The translations under genes and the position numbers were made by a program. Below the pieces are notes generated by a model that saw nothing but the letters and a program-made list of their open reading frames with translations, was not told the DNA's origin and made no database searches. Positions 19,144 through 30,546 of a stretch of 64,000 nucleotides of DNA are shown in pieces. Position 1 is the stretch's first letter; every line of letters begins with the position of its first letter. This DNA is from JBFEYJ01 sp041563315 (GTDB lineage: Bacteria > Pseudomonadota > Gammaproteobacteria > Thiohalomonadales > Thiohalomonadaceae): NCBI GenBank assembly GCA_041563315.1, contig JBFFNE010000001.1, forward strand, positions 1-64,000, written 5' to 3'.

Positions 19144-20379
19144 TTAAAAATTCCCTTGAAACCAACTTTTCATACGCTGAATCACACCCTGGAGATTTCC
19201 CTGGGCATTGATCTCTCGTAAACCTACGCCGCGATTCTTCTGACCAAATAACAGCAAACCGACGCCGGTCGCGTAAATGGGATTCCGCACCACGTCGGCC
19301 AAACCGGCTACGCCCTGAGGCATTCCCAACCGCACCGGCATATGGAAAATTTCTTCTGCAAGCTCCACTGCGCCTTCCATTTTCGCCGTACCCCCGGTGA
19401 GCACGACCCCTGCAGCACAAATATCCTCGAAACCACTTCGACGCAGCTCCGCCTGCACCAGGGTAAACAGTTCTTCATAACGTGGTTCAACCACCTCAGC
19501 CAAGGTTTGACGAGCCAGGCGACGGGCAGGTCGATCGCCAACACTCGGTACCTCGATACTCTCGTCAGCATTGGCCAATTGAGTCAGGGCACAGGCGTAC
19601 TTGATCTTGATATCCTCGGCATACTGACTCGGGGTACGCATGGCGACAGCGATATCATTTGTGACCTGGTCACCGGCAATCGGGATCACCGCGGTATGAC
19701 GAATCGCCCCTTCACTGAACACAGCAATATCGGTCGTCCCTCCGCCGATATCTACCAAACAGACACCCAGCTCCTTTTCATCCTCACTCACCACCGCATA
19801 ACTTGATGCCAGCTGTTCAAGAATGATGTCGTCGACTTCAAGTCCACAGCGGCGGACGCACTTAATGATATTCTGCGCGGCGCTAACGGCGCCGGTCACC
19901 AGATGGACCTTGGCCTCAAGCCGTACCCCCGACATGCCGACCGGCTCGCGGATCCCCTCCTGGTTATCGATGATGAACTCCTGCGGAAGCACATGGAGAA
20001 TCTTCTGGTCAGCCGGAATGGCCACCGCGCGCGCCGCATCGATGACACGCTCCACATCACCGTGGGTCACCTCCTTATCGCGAATAGCAACGATTCCGTG
20101 CGAGTTAAGGCTCTTGATGTGACTACCGGCAATGCCTGCATGGACCGAGTGGATCTGGCAACCGGCCATCAACTCAGCCTCTTCGACTGCACGCTGGATC
20201 GACTGCACCGTCGACTCAATATTGACGACCACCCCCTTTTTCATGCCGCGCGAGGGATGCGAGCCAATCCCGATAATTTCGATGGCGTCTTCAGCATTCA
20301 CCTCACCGACAATGGCAACCACCTTGGAGGTTCCTACATCCAGGGCGACGATCAAATTTTTATCCGATTTTTTCGACAT
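19144..20379 (-). CDS. ftsA: Cell division protein FtsA
   Basis: FtsA is the actin-like protein that tethers FtsZ to the membrane and recruits later division proteins. The N-terminal phosphate loop is ALDVGTSKVVAIVGEV, followed by the 1C domain, CLVDIGGGTTDIAVFSEGAI and VVLTGGTAKMEG. The C-terminal end VIQRMKSWFQGNF is the amphipathic membrane-targeting helix. ATG at 20379 (MSKKSDKN, 411 residues) is preceded by GGAGGGAAATAGAG; an upstream in-frame ATG at 20430 would overlap ftsQ and lacks family similarity. It lies 17 bp after ftsQ. Confidence 0.97.
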   Translation of the reverse strand: MSKKSDKNLIVALDVGTSKVVAIVGEVNAEDAIEIIGIGSHPSRGMKKGVVVNIESTVQSIQRAVEEAELMAGCQIHSVHAGIAGSHIKSLNSHGIVAIRDKEVTHGDVERVIDAARAVAIPADQKILHVLPQEFIIDNQEGIREPVGMSGVRLEAKVHLVTGAVSAAQNIIKCVRRCGLEVDDIILEQLASSYAVVSEDEKELGVCLVDIGGGTTDIAVFSEGAIRHTAVIPIAGDQVTNDIAVAMRTPSQYAEDIKIKYACALTQLANADESIEVPSVGDRPARRLARQTLAEVVEPRYEELFTLVQAELRRSGFEDICAAGVVLTGGTAKMEGAVELAEEIFHMPVRLGMPQGVAGLADVVRNPIYATGVGLLLFGQKNRGVGLREINAQGNLQGVIQRMKSWFQGNF

Positions 20380-20396
20380 CTCTATTTCCCTCCGCA

Positions 20397-21161
20397 CTAT
20401 GTTGCTGCGGGTGAATGACCATCGCGCCAACGCACGGCAAAACCATTGGTGTATCGCAAATCCACACTATCGATAGCATCGAGCTGTGGTTTCAGTGTCT
20501 CAGCGAAGACTCGCACAAATCGCAGCAGCCGCAGCTTGGCATCCGTCTTGCCAAGTCCCAATCGCAACCCATTCTCCAGACCTAAGTCCCACGAACGCCG
20601 TTCATTCATAGTCAGGTGCGAAACCTGCAGCCCCAGCGGCGTCAACATCTCCTGTGTTTGCAGTAACATCTTTGCCATCACCTGTTCCGTGTTTTTCGGC
20701 CCACGCAGTAGCGGAAGCCCTGACCACGCTGCATCTTGCTCGACCCGGAAAAGCTCCCCCTCAGCATTGACAAGACCACCCGCAGCCCAACGCGCCATAG
20801 GTTGTTGTTCCAGGACACGTACCACCAGGCGATCCGGCCATCCCCTGCGTACCGAGACCCGCTGGATCCAAGACATGGCCTCCAGCTCTGCTCTAATCTG
20901 CTCGACATCCACTCGCAAGAATCCGGCGCTGACATGCTTTCCAACTACCTCGCGAAGCTGCTGCGGTTTTACCTGCTCCAAAGGGGTTTCAATCCTCACG
21001 GTGTTGACCGGCAATGTTGCCGGATCGAGCAACTTCTCCAGCGCACCATACAGCGCTACTGTAATGACCAACATCACTAGCCACGGCATCATCCGGCGCC
21101 GCGCCACTACCGGAGGCAGTGCGCTGTGGTTACGTGAAGCCCCCTGGTGACGTCTAGCCAC
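20397..21161 (-). CDS. ftsQ: Cell division protein FtsQ
   Basis: FtsQ is the bitopic scaffold of the FtsQLB complex. A cytoplasmic basic N-terminus (about 25 residues) is followed by one membrane segment ([20 protein letters not shown]) and a periplasmic part beginning with the POTRA domain ([20 protein letters not shown]) and the beta domain. GTG at 21161 is chosen because GAGGAGG lies six bases upstream and the overlap with ddl is then only 8 bp; ATG at 21209 would lie deeper in ddl. The product is 254 residues on that start. Confidence 0.93.
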   Translation of the reverse strand: MARRHQGASRNHSALPPVVARRRMMPWLVMLVITVALYGALEKLLDPATLPVNTVRIETPLEQVKPQQLREVVGKHVSAGFLRVDVEQIRAELEAMSWIQRVSVRRGWPDRLVVRVLEQQPMARWAAGGLVNAEGELFRVEQDAAWSGLPLLRGPKNTEQVMAKMLLQTQEMLTPLGLQVSHLTMNERRSWDLGLENGLRLGLGKTDAKLRLLRFVRVFAETLKPQLDAIDSVDLRYTNGFAVRWRDGHSPAAT

Positions 21162-22119
21162 CTCGCGCCTCCTCGTAATGCTCACTATGTGCGTCCATGC
21201 TGTTCTCAAGGATGTGCCACACTAACTCATCAAAGGCGATCCCGGCGGCTTTGGCAGCCATGGGCACCAGGCTGTGGTCGGTCATCCCCGGCAGGGTATT
21301 TGCCTCCAGCAGGAAAGGATTGCCTGTTTCATCCACCAGGATGTCGATACGCCCCCACCCCCGGCAACCCAGCACATCAAAAGCCTTGCGCGCCAGCTCC
21401 TGCAGCTCGGCTTCCTTCTCGAGAGACAAACCGCAAGGGCAGAGATAGCGTGTAGTGTCACTCAGGTACTTTGATTCATAGTCGTAAAAATCCCCACTCG
21501 GCTCGATTTTCACCACCGGTAATGCCTGCTCCCCGAGGATCGCTGCGGTAAACTCGCCACCGCCGACAAACTGCTCGGCCAACACCAGCGAATCGTATTG
21601 CGCGGCCAACCGGTAAGCCGCTTCCAGCTCATCCGTGTTGCCCACCTTGCTGATGCCGACACTGGATCCCTCGCTGGCAGGTTTAATAAATAACGGCAGG
21701 CCAAGCTGCCGGGCCACCGCGCCAAAGTCAGTAGTACTATCAAGCAAGGCACATGCGGGAACCGGCAGACCAGCAGCCTGCCACAACAGCTTGCTGCGCC
21801 ACTTGTCAATTCCCAATGCCGACGCCAGCACACCGCTACCGGTGTAGGGCAAGCCCAGCAACTCCAGCGCACCTTGCATGGTACCGTCTTCACCCCCACG
21901 ACCGTGCAGCATGACAAAGGCACGATCGAAGTCGCCGTTCTTCAAGTCCTCAAGCACATTGGCCCCGACATCGATGGGGTGGGCATCAACCCCACGCTGC
22001 TGCAATGCATTAAGCACCGCGACACCGCTTTTGAGAGAGACTTCACGTTCAGCAGAAGTGCCACCCAGCAGCACGGCAACCTTCCCGAAGTCCGCCGCAC
22101 GAGTCACATGACGGTTCAT
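21154..22119 (-). CDS. ddl: D-alanine--D-alanine ligase
   Basis: Ddl joins two D-alanines with ATP to make the dipeptide added by MurF. The 321-residue ATP-grasp enzyme shows [19 protein letters not shown] at the N-terminus, [25 protein letters not shown], the lid region [17 protein letters not shown], and [20 protein letters not shown] with the metal ligands at the C-terminus. It overlaps murB by four bases (ATGA) and ftsQ by eight, so the whole stretch is translationally coupled. The position between murB and ftsQ corresponds to ddlB of E. coli. Confidence 0.97.
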   Translation of the reverse strand: MNRHVTRAADFGKVAVLLGGTSAEREVSLKSGVAVLNALQQRGVDAHPIDVGANVLEDLKNGDFDRAFVMLHGRGGEDGTMQGALELLGLPYTGSGVLASALGIDKWRSKLLWQAAGLPVPACALLDSTTDFGAVARQLGLPLFIKPASEGSSVGISKVGNTDELEAAYRLAAQYDSLVLAEQFVGGGEFTAAILGEQALPVVKIEPSGDFYDYESKYLSDTTRYLCPCGLSLEKEAELQELARKAFDVLGCRGWGRIDILVDETGNPFLLEANTLPGMTDHSLVPMAAKAAGIAFDELVWHILENSMDAHSEHYEEARGG

Positions 22120-23027
22120 GCCTGCCCCTCCTCATGCTCACCGACAAGGTGTACCTCCGGCTGCAACATGATGCCATGCACCTGCTCGACCTCCTGCTGC
22201 ACCAGTCTAATGAGTGCCTCGATCTCCGAGGCACGGGCATTGCCGGTGTTGACGATAAAGTTCGCATGTTTTTCTGACACGCACGCCCCGCCGATACACC
22301 GTCCCTTGAGGCCGGCGGTTTCGATGAGCCGTGCGGCATGGTCACCTTCGGGATTACGAAAGACTGAACCGGCATTAGGCAGCTGGGTCGGCTGGCTGCG
22401 GCTGCGTTGTTCGAGTAGCTCCTTGTTACGGCGCTGAAGTGCCCTCGAATCACCGGCCTCCAGCTTCAGGCAGGCGGCAACAAACCACTCTTCTGCCGGA
22501 CCACTGACATGGCGGTATCCCACCTGGTAATCACTGGCTTGACGCTGGTGCAGCCCCCCGTGACTATCCAGTGTCTCCACCGACTCAACCCGCTGCCAGG
22601 TCTCCCCGCCAAAACAGCCGGCATTCATCGCCAGTGCCCCCCCCATGGTGCCAGGAATACCACTCAAAAACTCTGCACCGGCCAACCCCTCACGGGCACA
22701 GAAACGGGCCACCTTGGCACAGGCCACACCGCTTTCAACACGCACTCTGTTGCCGTCCAGACGCTCGATCCCATTCAGGAGTCCGCTAGTGGCAATCACC
22801 GTGCCTCGAAACCCGCCATCGCGTACCAGCAGGTTACTGCCAAGCCCAATCCAGAGCAGAGGCTCCCCTTCCGGCAACTCTTGCAGAAACAGCCCCAGGT
22901 CGGTGATATCCGCTGGCCTGTAATAGCGATCAGCCGGGCCACCCACACGCCAGGTGGTATGACGGGCCATCGGCTCGTTGGTCAACAGCGTGCCTCGCAG
23001 GAGCGAGGGCAGGATCGCCGCCATCAT
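22116..23027 (-). CDS. murB: UDP-N-acetylenolpyruvoylglucosamine reductase MurB
   Basis: MurB is the FAD enzyme that reduces enolpyruvyl-UDP-GlcNAc to UDP-MurNAc with NADPH. The FAD-binding part contains [36 protein letters not shown] and [21 protein letters not shown]. The C-terminal part has [20 protein letters not shown] and the shorter type II arrangement (303 residues, without the extra loop of E. coli MurB). It overlaps murC by four bases and ddl by four. Confidence 0.96.
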   Translation of the reverse strand: MMAAILPSLLRGTLLTNEPMARHTTWRVGGPADRYYRPADITDLGLFLQELPEGEPLLWIGLGSNLLVRDGGFRGTVIATSGLLNGIERLDGNRVRVESGVACAKVARFCAREGLAGAEFLSGIPGTMGGALAMNAGCFGGETWQRVESVETLDSHGGLHQRQASDYQVGYRHVSGPAEEWFVAACLKLEAGDSRALQRRNKELLEQRSRSQPTQLPNAGSVFRNPEGDHAARLIETAGLKGRCIGGACVSEKHANFIVNTGNARASEIEALIRLVQQEVEQVHGIMLQPEVHLVGEHEEGQA

Positions 23028-24451
23028 GCACGCTCCTCCAGCTGTTTTGGCAGGCGCTGGGCAATGCCACCGATATCCCCCGCCCCCATCGTCAATAGCA
23101 CATCACCGTCTTGCAACACGCCGGCGAGAGTTTCCGCCAGATCCGCCGGATCGCCAACAAACACCGGATCGACCTTACCGCGAGCGCGAATGGCACGACA
23201 CAATGTCCGGCTGTCGGCTCCAGGAACAGGCTCCTCCCCTGCGGCATAGACCTCGAGTACCAACAAGGCATCGGGCTCAGACAGGACTTCGCTAAAATCC
23301 TCAAACAAGTCGCGGGTCCGACTGTAGCGATGGGGCTGAAACAGCACCACCAAGCGCCGTTCAGGCCAGGCGGCGCGTGCCGCCTGTAGGGTGGCTGCCA
23401 GTTCACGCGGATGGTGACCATAGTCATCCACCAGCAGCACCTTGCCGTTAGTGGTGAGCAGCTCTCCTCCGAGCTGAAAACGTCGACCAATCCCCTGAAA
23501 CTTGTCGAGTGCAGCGATAATCGCCGCATCAGAGACACCCAGGTCGTACACCACAGCAATCGCCGCCAGTGCATTGAGGACGTTATGCAGACCGGGCATG
23601 TTGAGGGACACATCCAACCAGTTCGGCTTGTCGGCACGGGAGACACGAAATTGTGTTCGCACCCCCTCCTGATTCACATCATGAGCCCGAATATCTGCCT
23701 CAGCACTGAAGCCATAGGTCACCACCCGACGGGTCACACTGGGTAACAGATTGCGCACCTCCGGGTCATCCAGACACATCACGGCCAATCCGTAAAAAGG
23801 CAGATTGTGCAGGAATTCGACAAAGGTCTGACGCAGACGGGAGAAATCGCCGTCATAGGTGGCCATGTGATCCGCGTCGATATTGGTCACCACGGCGGTC
23901 ATCGGCTGCAGGTGCAGGAACGAAGCATCGCTCTCATCGGCCTCGGCCACCAGAAAGTGACTGGCACCGAGCCGGGCATTGGTGCCGGCGCTATTGAGCC
24001 GTCCGCCAATGACGAAGGTGGGATCCAGCCCCTCCTCAGCCATCAGGCTAGCGATAAGGCTGGTCGTGGTGGTTTTGCCATGGGTGCCCGCCACAGCAAT
24101 ACCGTGGCGAAAACGCATCAGCTCGGCCAGCATTTCGGCCCGTGGCACCACTGGGATCCGCTGACTCCGTGCCGCCAGGACTTCAGGGTTGTCATCCTTA
24201 ACCGCCGAGGACGTCACTACCACATCACAACCGGCGACATTGTCTTCTGTATGGCCAAAATGGATTGTCGCTCCCTGCCCCTGCAGGTGCCGGGTTACCG
24301 GATTTTCTTTCAGATCCGAGCCGGAAACGGTATAACCCAAATTCAGCAGGACCTCGGCGATACCACCCATGCCGGATCCGCCGATCCCCACCATATGGAT
24401 ATGTCGGATACGGCCCATCGCCTTGTTGCCGCGAAACTCAACAGGATTCAT
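23024..24451 (-). CDS. murC: UDP-N-acetylmuramate--L-alanine ligase MurC
   Basis: MurC adds L-alanine to UDP-MurNAc with ATP, the first step of the stem peptide. The Mur ligase layout is complete: Rossmann-like start [22 protein letters not shown] loop [16 protein letters not shown], central [14 protein letters not shown] and NIDADHM, and C-terminal [18 protein letters not shown] at 24451 overlaps the murG stop by four bases and gives 475 residues; an upstream in-frame ATG at 24484 lies inside murG. It is coupled to murB downstream. Confidence 0.97.
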   Translation of the reverse strand: MNPVEFRGNKAMGRIRHIHMVGIGGSGMGGIAEVLLNLGYTVSGSDLKENPVTRHLQGQGATIHFGHTEDNVAGCDVVVTSSAVKDDNPEVLAARSQRIPVVPRAEMLAELMRFRHGIAVAGTHGKTTTTSLIASLMAEEGLDPTFVIGGRLNSAGTNARLGASHFLVAEADESDASFLHLQPMTAVVTNIDADHMATYDGDFSRLRQTFVEFLHNLPFYGLAVMCLDDPEVRNLLPSVTRRVVTYGFSAEADIRAHDVNQEGVRTQFRVSRADKPNWLDVSLNMPGLHNVLNALAAIAVVYDLGVSDAAIIAALDKFQGIGRRFQLGGELLTTNGKVLLVDDYGHHPRELAATLQAARAAWPERRLVVLFQPHRYSRTRDLFEDFSEVLSEPDALLVLEVYAAGEEPVPGADSRTLCRAIRARGKVDPVFVGDPADLAETLAGVLQDGDVLLTMGAGDIGGIAQRLPKQLEERA

Positions 24452-25551
24452 GCCGCTTTCTCCTCTGTGCCGGCAGCAATACAAATCTCGGCAACGCGTT
24501 GTGTTGCCTCCGGTTTAGCCATCTTTCGCGCCTTCTCGGCCATCTCAAGTAACCGCTCCCGGCCACGCTCTGGCGATTCACAATAATCATTCAGTATTCC
24601 CGCCAGCGACTCCGCACTCACGGTCGATTGCGGCAGTAATTGTGCTGCCCCGGCATCAGCCAGATAGCGAGCATTGGCACTCTGGTGATCATCCACTGCA
24701 TGGGGATATGGCACGAGAAGGGCCGGCAAGCCGGCCGCAGCCAACTCACTAACCGTAAGGGCACCGGCACGGCATAGCACCAGATCGGCCCAGGCATAGG
24801 CTTCGGCCATGTCATCGATAAAGGGCAGCAGTTCCGCTTTTACACCCGCCGCAGCATACTGTTGCTCTGTCTGGGTGAAGTTGCGCCTGCCCGTCTGGTG
24901 GCGCACCTCGGGGCGGATCGCGTCGGGCAACATGGCCAGCGCTCTGGGTAGCGTTTCGTTGAACACCATTGCGCCAAGGCTTCCCCCGAGCACGAAAAGA
25001 CGGATAGGCCCTTCATGCTGCCTGTAACGCTCTGCCGGACCAGCTAACTGCATGATATCGGTACGAACCGGATTACCGGTGTACTCAACCTTCTCTCCAG
25101 TTAATACTCCCGGGAAGGCCTCCAGCACCTGATCGGCAATGTGCGAGAGGAGACGATTGGTAAGACCGGCCACTGCATTTTGCTCGTGAATGATCAGCTG
25201 CCGACCACTCATTTTCGCCGCCACGCCACCGGGACCGGTAACAAAACCGCCCATCCCCAGCACCGCTGTAGGGCGACGCCGGGCGACAATACGCAGCGCT
25301 TGCACCAGTGCCAGAGTTAATCGCAGCGGGGCAAACAGCCAACCTGCCAGTCCCTTGCCCCGCAAACCACTGATACTGATGTAATCAATTGGCAGACCGG
25401 CGGCTGGCACCACATCGGCCTCCAGGCCGCGGCGCGTGCCCAGCCAGCTGACCTCAGCGCCGCAGGCTTTGAGTTCATGCGCCACGGCCAGCGCCGGGAA
25501 TACATGCCCACCGGTACCGCCAGCCATGATCAGAATACGCGGCGTTCTCAT
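24448..25551 (-). CDS. murG: MurG, lipid II-forming GlcNAc transferase
   Basis: MurG transfers GlcNAc from UDP-GlcNAc to lipid I at the cytoplasmic face of the inner membrane. Family motifs are the first G loop [34 protein letters not shown], the second loop [14 protein letters not shown], and [31 protein letters not shown], quoted here in part, which forms the nucleotide-sugar site. Length (367 residues) is normal. ftsW ends over its start codon and murC begins over its stop. Confidence 0.97.
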   Translation of the reverse strand: MRTPRILIMAGGTGGHVFPALAVAHELKACGAEVSWLGTRRGLEADVVPAAGLPIDYISISGLRGKGLAGWLFAPLRLTLALVQALRIVARRRPTAVLGMGGFVTGPGGVAAKMSGRQLIIHEQNAVAGLTNRLLSHIADQVLEAFPGVLTGEKVEYTGNPVRTDIMQLAGPAERYRQHEGPIRLFVLGGSLGAMVFNETLPRALAMLPDAIRPEVRHQTGRRNFTQTEQQYAAAGVKAELLPFIDDMAEAYAWADLVLCRAGALTVSELAAAGLPALLVPYPHAVDDHQSANARYLADAGAAQLLPQSTVSAESLAGILNDYCESPERGRERLLEMAEKARKMAKPEATQRVAEICIAAGTEEKAA

Positions 25552-26735
25552 CCCAGCCCCCTTCGCGTGCCGCCCCTATGGGCAGGGATTTCCAGTGCCA
25601 CGCGTTGCACCAGAGCCAAGGCCACGCACATGACAATCATGCTACTGCCGCCATAGCTCATCAGTGGGAGTGTCAGCCCCTTGGTGGGCAACAATCCCAT
25701 ATTCACCCCCATGTTGATAAAGGCCTGCAGGGCAAACCAGATCCCCACCCCGTAACAGAGGTATCCCGCAAAGGTCATATCCGCATCAGCGGCATTACGA
25801 CCAATACGAAAAATACGTGCCACCAATGCGGCGAACAGCAAGACGACAATGCTGCCCCCAACCATGCCAAGCTCTTCAACCAGCACCGCATAGACAAAAT
25901 CTGTATGTGCTTCCGGCAGATAAAAGAGCTTCTGCACGCTGCTGCCCAATCCCACCCCGAACCATTCACCGCGACCAAAAGCGATTAGCGCCTGTGTCAA
26001 CTGAAAACCGCTATTAAAGGGGTCAGCCCAGGGATTGAGAAAGGCGGTCAGTCTCTCCAGGCGGTAGGGAGACGTGATGGCCAGAAGCGCCATCGAACCC
26101 AGCGCGAAAAGGACCAGCACGCCAAACAACCACAGGCGCACACCCGCGAGGAAAATCATTCCAAGGCCCGTGGCGACAAGTACCACGGAAGCACCGAAAT
26201 CAGGCTCAACCAACAACAACCCCGCCAGCAAACCCATCAACACCATCGGCTTGATGAACCCGCGTATTGTATTGCGCACTTCCTCACTGCGTCGCACCAG
26301 GTAACCGGCGAGATAGACGATCACTGCCAACTTCGTCACCTCGGATACTTGCAGGTTGAATGGACCCAGCTGCAGCCAGCGTGTACTGCCATTGACACTA
26401 TGCCCCAGACCCGGCACAAACAGCGCCAGCAAGAGCAGCATCGATATCATGATCCAGAGTGGTCCGCTGCGCTCCCAAACCGACAGTGGTACCTGCCAAG
26501 CCATTAGCGCTGCCGCCAGTCCAAGGCCGACATACAGACTCTGACGCACCAGATAATACGTCGGATCACCGACCTGGCGATCCGCCAGGCCGACTGACGC
26601 AGAGGCAATCATTACCAGGCCAAGGCCCAGCAAAGAGGCTGCTGCGATTAACAATGGCCAGTCCCATCCCTGGAGGCGGCGCACGCATGGAGCCGCCCCA
26701 TGGTTAGATTGGAATAGCGTCACCGAACGCATCAT
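25548..26735 (-). CDS. ftsW: SEDS-family peptidoglycan polymerase FtsW
   Basis: FtsW is the septal peptidoglycan glycosyltransferase that works with FtsI. The 395-residue protein has about ten hydrophobic segments and SEDS motifs: GHSVNGSTRWLQLGPFNLQ, YLVRRSEEV, LVEPDFGASVV, AFGRGEWFGVGLGSSVQKL, LPEAHTDFVYAVLVEELG and LPTKGLTLPLMSYGGSS. Two adjacent ATG codons (26735 and 26732) overlap the murD stop, and either could be used. It is coupled to murG downstream. Confidence 0.96.
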   Translation of the reverse strand: MMRSVTLFQSNHGAAPCVRRLQGWDWPLLIAAASLLGLGLVMIASASVGLADRQVGDPTYYLVRQSLYVGLGLAAALMAWQVPLSVWERSGPLWIMISMLLLLALFVPGLGHSVNGSTRWLQLGPFNLQVSEVTKLAVIVYLAGYLVRRSEEVRNTIRGFIKPMVLMGLLAGLLLVEPDFGASVVLVATGLGMIFLAGVRLWLFGVLVLFALGSMALLAITSPYRLERLTAFLNPWADPFNSGFQLTQALIAFGRGEWFGVGLGSSVQKLFYLPEAHTDFVYAVLVEELGMVGGSIVVLLFAALVARIFRIGRNAADADMTFAGYLCYGVGIWFALQAFINMGVNMGLLPTKGLTLPLMSYGGSSMIVMCVALALVQRVALEIPAHRGGTRRGLG

Positions 26736-28087
26736 GCCGCCATCCTCTCTACCGCCGCGACAAAACGCTCACCACGTTCGATGTAGTTGCGGAACATGTC
26801 AAAACTGGCGCATGCCGGTGAAAGGAGCACACTGTCGCCGGGCTGTGCCAGTGCCGCTGCCTGCGCCACGGCATCCTCCATCGTTTCGGCCACACTCAGT
26901 GTCACCGTATTTTCCAGAACGCGGGTCAATAGTGGTACATCCTCGCCAAACAGCACCACAGCGCGAGTGCGTCGTGCGACGGCCTCTCGTAATGGAGAGA
27001 AGTCCTGCCCCTTTCCCTGACCGCCGGCGATCAATACCACCATCTCACCCGGCATGCCCTCGATAGCCGCCAGGGTGGCACCGACGTTGGTACCCTTGGA
27101 GTCGTTGTAATAATTAATCCCGGAAATTTCAGCCACCCACTGACAACGGTGTGGTAACCCTGGAAATTCCCGCAGCGTCTGCAGCATCGGTGCCATCTGT
27201 AGGCCACAGGCCTCACCCAACGCCAGCGCCGCCAATGCGTTGGCCAGATTGTGACGGCCCGGCATGCGCACATCAGCGCTTCGCATCAGTGGCGTTTCGC
27301 CCCTGGCCAGCCAAACTTCCCCGCCCTGTTCACGCAGTCCGAAATCATAGTGCTGTTCCGGTTCAGCAAGGGAGAAGCGGACAACTCGGCGATCCGACGT
27401 GGCCATCGCCGCCACCACGGGGTCCTCCACATTGATCACCATGACCCCGTCACCCCGGTAGATACGGGATTTAATTGCCGCATAGTTCACCAAATTCCCG
27501 TGACGGTCGAGGTGATCCTCACTGATGTTTAACACCACAGCAGCATGGCAATTGAGCGAGGTGGTCACCTCCAGCTGGAAGCTGGAGAGCTCCAGCACAT
27601 AGAGTTCTGGAACGGGTTGTTCAAGCAACTCAAGTGCTGGGGTACCGATATTACCGCCCACCAACACCCGTTTGCCGGCACATTGGGCCATTTCGCCCAA
27701 TAGTGCAGTCACGGTACTCTTGCCGTTGGAACCGGTAATTGCCACAACCGGGGCGTGGGCAAAGCGGGCAAACAGCTCGATATCGCCCAGCACCTCGACC
27801 CCCTGCGCTATGGCCTCTACGATTACCGCCTCCTGGGGGGCGACCCCCGGGCTAAGCAACAAACGCGTGGCGCTGCAAAACAACTCGGCATCAAAGGGGC
27901 CAAGATAAACCGGCACCCGAGGCAGTTCCCGGCGGAGTTCATCGATGCCCGGTGGATTGCCGCGACTGTCAACCACCGCGAACGACTCCCCACGCGCGGC
28001 GAGGAATCGCGCGCAGGCCAGCCCAGTCTGACCGAGCCCCACCACAAGGGTGTAGCCCTGTGCCGGTAATGTCTTCGCGGTAGTCAT
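26732..28087 (-). CDS. murD: UDP-N-acetylmuramoyl-L-alanine--D-glutamate ligase MurD
   Basis: MurD adds D-glutamate to the growing stem peptide. Motifs: N-terminal VVGLGQTGLACARFL, ATP loop VVAITGSNGKSTVTALLGEM, LELSSFQLEVTTSL, LNISEDHLDRHG, and C-terminal YYNDSKGTNVGATLAAIEG with VLLSPACASFDMF. ATG at 28087 (MTTAKT) is taken as the start because a GAG lies seven bases upstream; another ATG at 28099 is possible. It follows mraY by 15 bp and overlaps ftsW. Confidence 0.96.
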   Translation of the reverse strand: MTTAKTLPAQGYTLVVGLGQTGLACARFLAARGESFAVVDSRGNPPGIDELRRELPRVPVYLGPFDAELFCSATRLLLSPGVAPQEAVIVEAIAQGVEVLGDIELFARFAHAPVVAITGSNGKSTVTALLGEMAQCAGKRVLVGGNIGTPALELLEQPVPELYVLELSSFQLEVTTSLNCHAAVVLNISEDHLDRHGNLVNYAAIKSRIYRGDGVMVINVEDPVVAAMATSDRRVVRFSLAEPEQHYDFGLREQGGEVWLARGETPLMRSADVRMPGRHNLANALAALALGEACGLQMAPMLQTLREFPGLPHRCQWVAEISGINYYNDSKGTNVGATLAAIEGMPGEMVVLIAGGQGKGQDFSPLREAVARRTRAVVLFGEDVPLLTRVLENTVTLSVAETMEDAVAQAAALAQPGDSVLLSPACASFDMFRNYIERGERFVAAVERMAA

Positions 28088-28102
28088 GTTCAATCTCATT
28101 TC

Positions 28103-29185
28103 CTAGCGCAGTTTCAATGTGGACAAACCCACCAACACCAGAATCACGGTGATGATCCAGAAGCGAACGATAACCCGGGGCTCGGGCCAGCCCTTAAGCT
28201 CAAAATGGTGGTGCAGCGGTGCCATGCGGAAGATCCGTCGTCCAGTCAACTTAAACGAGGCGACTTGCAGAATGACTGAAACCGTCTCCATTACGAAGAC
28301 GCCACCCATGATCAACAGCACCAGCTCCTGACGCACCACCACGGCGATCGTGCCAAGCGCCGCGCCGAGGCCCAGCGCACCCACATCACCCATGAAAACC
28401 TGAGCCGGATAGGTGTTGAACCAGAGAAAACCGAGACCGGCGCCGATAATGGCACCGCAGATCACTACCACCTCGCCGACGCCGGGAATAAAGGGGATAC
28501 CGAGATATCCGGAAAAATTGGCGTGTCCCGTGGCATAGGCAAAAATGCCCAGCGCGCCACCGACCATCACTGTCGGCATGATCGCCAGCCCGTCAAGTCC
28601 ATCGGTCAGATTCACCGCGTTACTGGTGCCGACAATGACGAAATAGGTCAGCACGATAAAGAACATTCCCATCGGGATCGCAACCGCCTTGAAGAAGGGC
28701 ACGATAAGTTCGAGTTCGGCGGGGACCTTAGCGGTGTAGTAAAGAAACACGGCGGCACCGACACCGGCAATGGTCTGCCACAGGTATTTGTGGCGTGCCT
28801 TGAGGCCCTCTGACTGTTTTTTGATTAGCTTTTTATAGTCATCAACCCAGCCAATGGCACCAAAGACCAGGGTCACCACCAGAACGACCCAGATGTAACG
28901 GTTGGAGAGATCTGCCCACATCAGCGTACTGACGGTGATCGATGCCAAGATCAAGGCACCACCCATGGTCGGAGTACCGGCCTTGGAGAGATGGCTTTGC
29001 GGGCCGTCATCGCGCACAAACTGCCCTACCTGGTGGTGACTCAGCTTGCGGATGATATAGGGTCCAAGTAACAGTGAGATCAGCAGTGCGCTCAGTGCAC
29101 CCAGTATTGCCCGTAGGGTCAGATACTGGAACACACCGAAGCCGGTGTGGAACTGACTCAGGTAATCGGTCAGATAAAGCAGCAT
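28103..29185 (-). CDS. mraY: Phospho-MurNAc-pentapeptide transferase MraY
   Basis: MraY transfers phospho-MurNAc-pentapeptide to undecaprenyl phosphate, giving lipid I. The 360-residue protein (same length as in E. coli on this start) has about ten membrane segments and the signatures [24 protein letters not shown] (aspartates of the active site), [13 protein letters not shown] and [16 protein letters not shown] at 29185 overlaps the murF stop by one base (TAATG); an upstream in-frame ATG at 29209 lies within murF. Confidence 0.97.
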   Translation of the reverse strand: MLLYLTDYLSQFHTGFGVFQYLTLRAILGALSALLISLLLGPYIIRKLSHHQVGQFVRDDGPQSHLSKAGTPTMGGALILASITVSTLMWADLSNRYIWVVLVVTLVFGAIGWVDDYKKLIKKQSEGLKARHKYLWQTIAGVGAAVFLYYTAKVPAELELIVPFFKAVAIPMGMFFIVLTYFVIVGTSNAVNLTDGLDGLAIMPTVMVGGALGIFAYATGHANFSGYLGIPFIPGVGEVVVICGAIIGAGLGFLWFNTYPAQVFMGDVGALGLGAALGTIAVVVRQELVLLIMGGVFVMETVSVILQVASFKLTGRRIFRMAPLHHHFELKGWPEPRVIVRFWIITVILVLVGLSTLKLR

Positions 29186-30546
29186 TATTTCATCTCCCCT
29201 GTAGCGCACAGCGCTTCGACTACGCGCTCCATATGGCTGCTACGAGATCCTTTCACCAAAACAGTGAGTTCATCGTTCATTTGCGGCAGCAACGCGTCGA
29301 TCAGTTGTTGTTGTGATTCATAGAAGTGGCCATTCTCACCAAAGGCCTCGCTGGCAATGCGGCTCAGACAGCCTGTGGCATAGAGCGCATCGATACCCAT
29401 CTGGCGTGCAACTTCTCCTGCTCGGCGATGCAGCGCCTCGGCCTTCTCCCCCAGCTCGCCCATATCACCCAACACCAATATGCGCTGCCCGCTACAGGTA
29501 ACCAGCACCTCCAGTCCCGCGTGTAGTGAAGCAGGGTTGGCGTTATAGCTATCGTCGAGGACTGTCACGCCATTCATCCCTTCCCGGGTGGTCAGGCGTC
29601 CTTTGACCGTACTCAACGATTCCAGGCCGGCGACAATGTCTGAAAAATCGATGTCTAGTGCAATGGCGGCGCTTACGGCAGCCAGCGCGTTCATAATGTT
29701 GTGTCTACCGGGAAGCGGGAGAGTGAGGTCGAAGCTGCCCAGCGGTGTCAGCACCTCCAGTTCGCTACCATGCACATCACCCATGCCGCGGGCACCGATA
29801 TCCGCCGTCTTGGCCAGTCCGAAACAGAGGGTACGATGTCCGGCGCTCAACTCTCGCCACACTCCGGCAAACTCATCATCGGCATTGATCACCGCCACGC
29901 CATGGTCACGCAGGCCGGAAAAGATCTCGCCCTTGGCCTGCGCTACACCTGCCACGCTACCGAAGCCCTCAAGGTGCGCGGGGGCAGCATTGGTGATTAT
30001 CGCTACCTGCGGCGTTACAAGCCCAGTAAGATAGGCGATCTCACCGGGGTGATTGGCACCCATCTCGATCACCCCGTAGCGGTGCTCCGGGCTCAGACGT
30101 AGCAGGGTCAACGGCACGCCGATGTCGTTGTTCAGGTTTCCTTGGGTGGCAAGCGTTGCACCGACTTGCGAGAGGATGGCAGCGCACATCTCCTTAACCG
30201 TGGTCTTGCCGTTGCTACCGGTCACCGCCACGAGCAGGGTCTGTAACTGCTGGCGCCAGGAGGCAGCCAGCCGACCCAAGGCAAAGCGGGTATCATCCAC
30301 CACCAGCTGCGGGATAGCGATATCGACTGGCCGCTCCACCAAGGCCGCCGCAGCCCCCTTCTCCAGCGCACTCGCCACATGTTCATGTCCGTCATGGTTC
30401 GGTCCACGCAGAGCAATAAACAGCATTCCCGCTTCGATAGCGCGTGAGTCGGTGCTCACACCGAAGAATTCACTGTCCCCGCCCTGAAGCCTGGCATCGA
30501 GCCAGCTGGCCACGGTCGAGAGCTTGCTACGGATCCCCTCAGCCAT
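29185..30546 (-). CDS. murF: UDP-MurNAc-tripeptide--D-Ala-D-Ala ligase MurF
   Basis: MurF adds the D-Ala-D-Ala dipeptide to complete the pentapeptide precursor. It shows the N-terminal substrate domain ([20 protein letters not shown]), ATP loop [33 protein letters not shown], and C-terminal [20 protein letters not shown] with [20 protein letters not shown] at 30546 gives 453 residues, close to the E. coli length; the frame stays open upstream within murE but without similarity. It overlaps murE by 8 bp. Confidence 0.97.
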   Translation of the reverse strand: MAEGIRSKLSTVASWLDARLQGGDSEFFGVSTDSRAIEAGMLFIALRGPNHDGHEHVASALEKGAAAALVERPVDIAIPQLVVDDTRFALGRLAASWRQQLQTLLVAVTGSNGKTTVKEMCAAILSQVGATLATQGNLNNDIGVPLTLLRLSPEHRYGVIEMGANHPGEIAYLTGLVTPQVAIITNAAPAHLEGFGSVAGVAQAKGEIFSGLRDHGVAVINADDEFAGVWRELSAGHRTLCFGLAKTADIGARGMGDVHGSELEVLTPLGSFDLTLPLPGRHNIMNALAAVSAAIALDIDFSDIVAGLESLSTVKGRLTTREGMNGVTVLDDSYNANPASLHAGLEVLVTCSGQRILVLGDMGELGEKAEALHRRAGEVARQMGIDALYATGCLSRIASEAFGENGHFYESQQQLIDALLPQMNDELTVLVKGSRSSHMERVVEALCATGEMK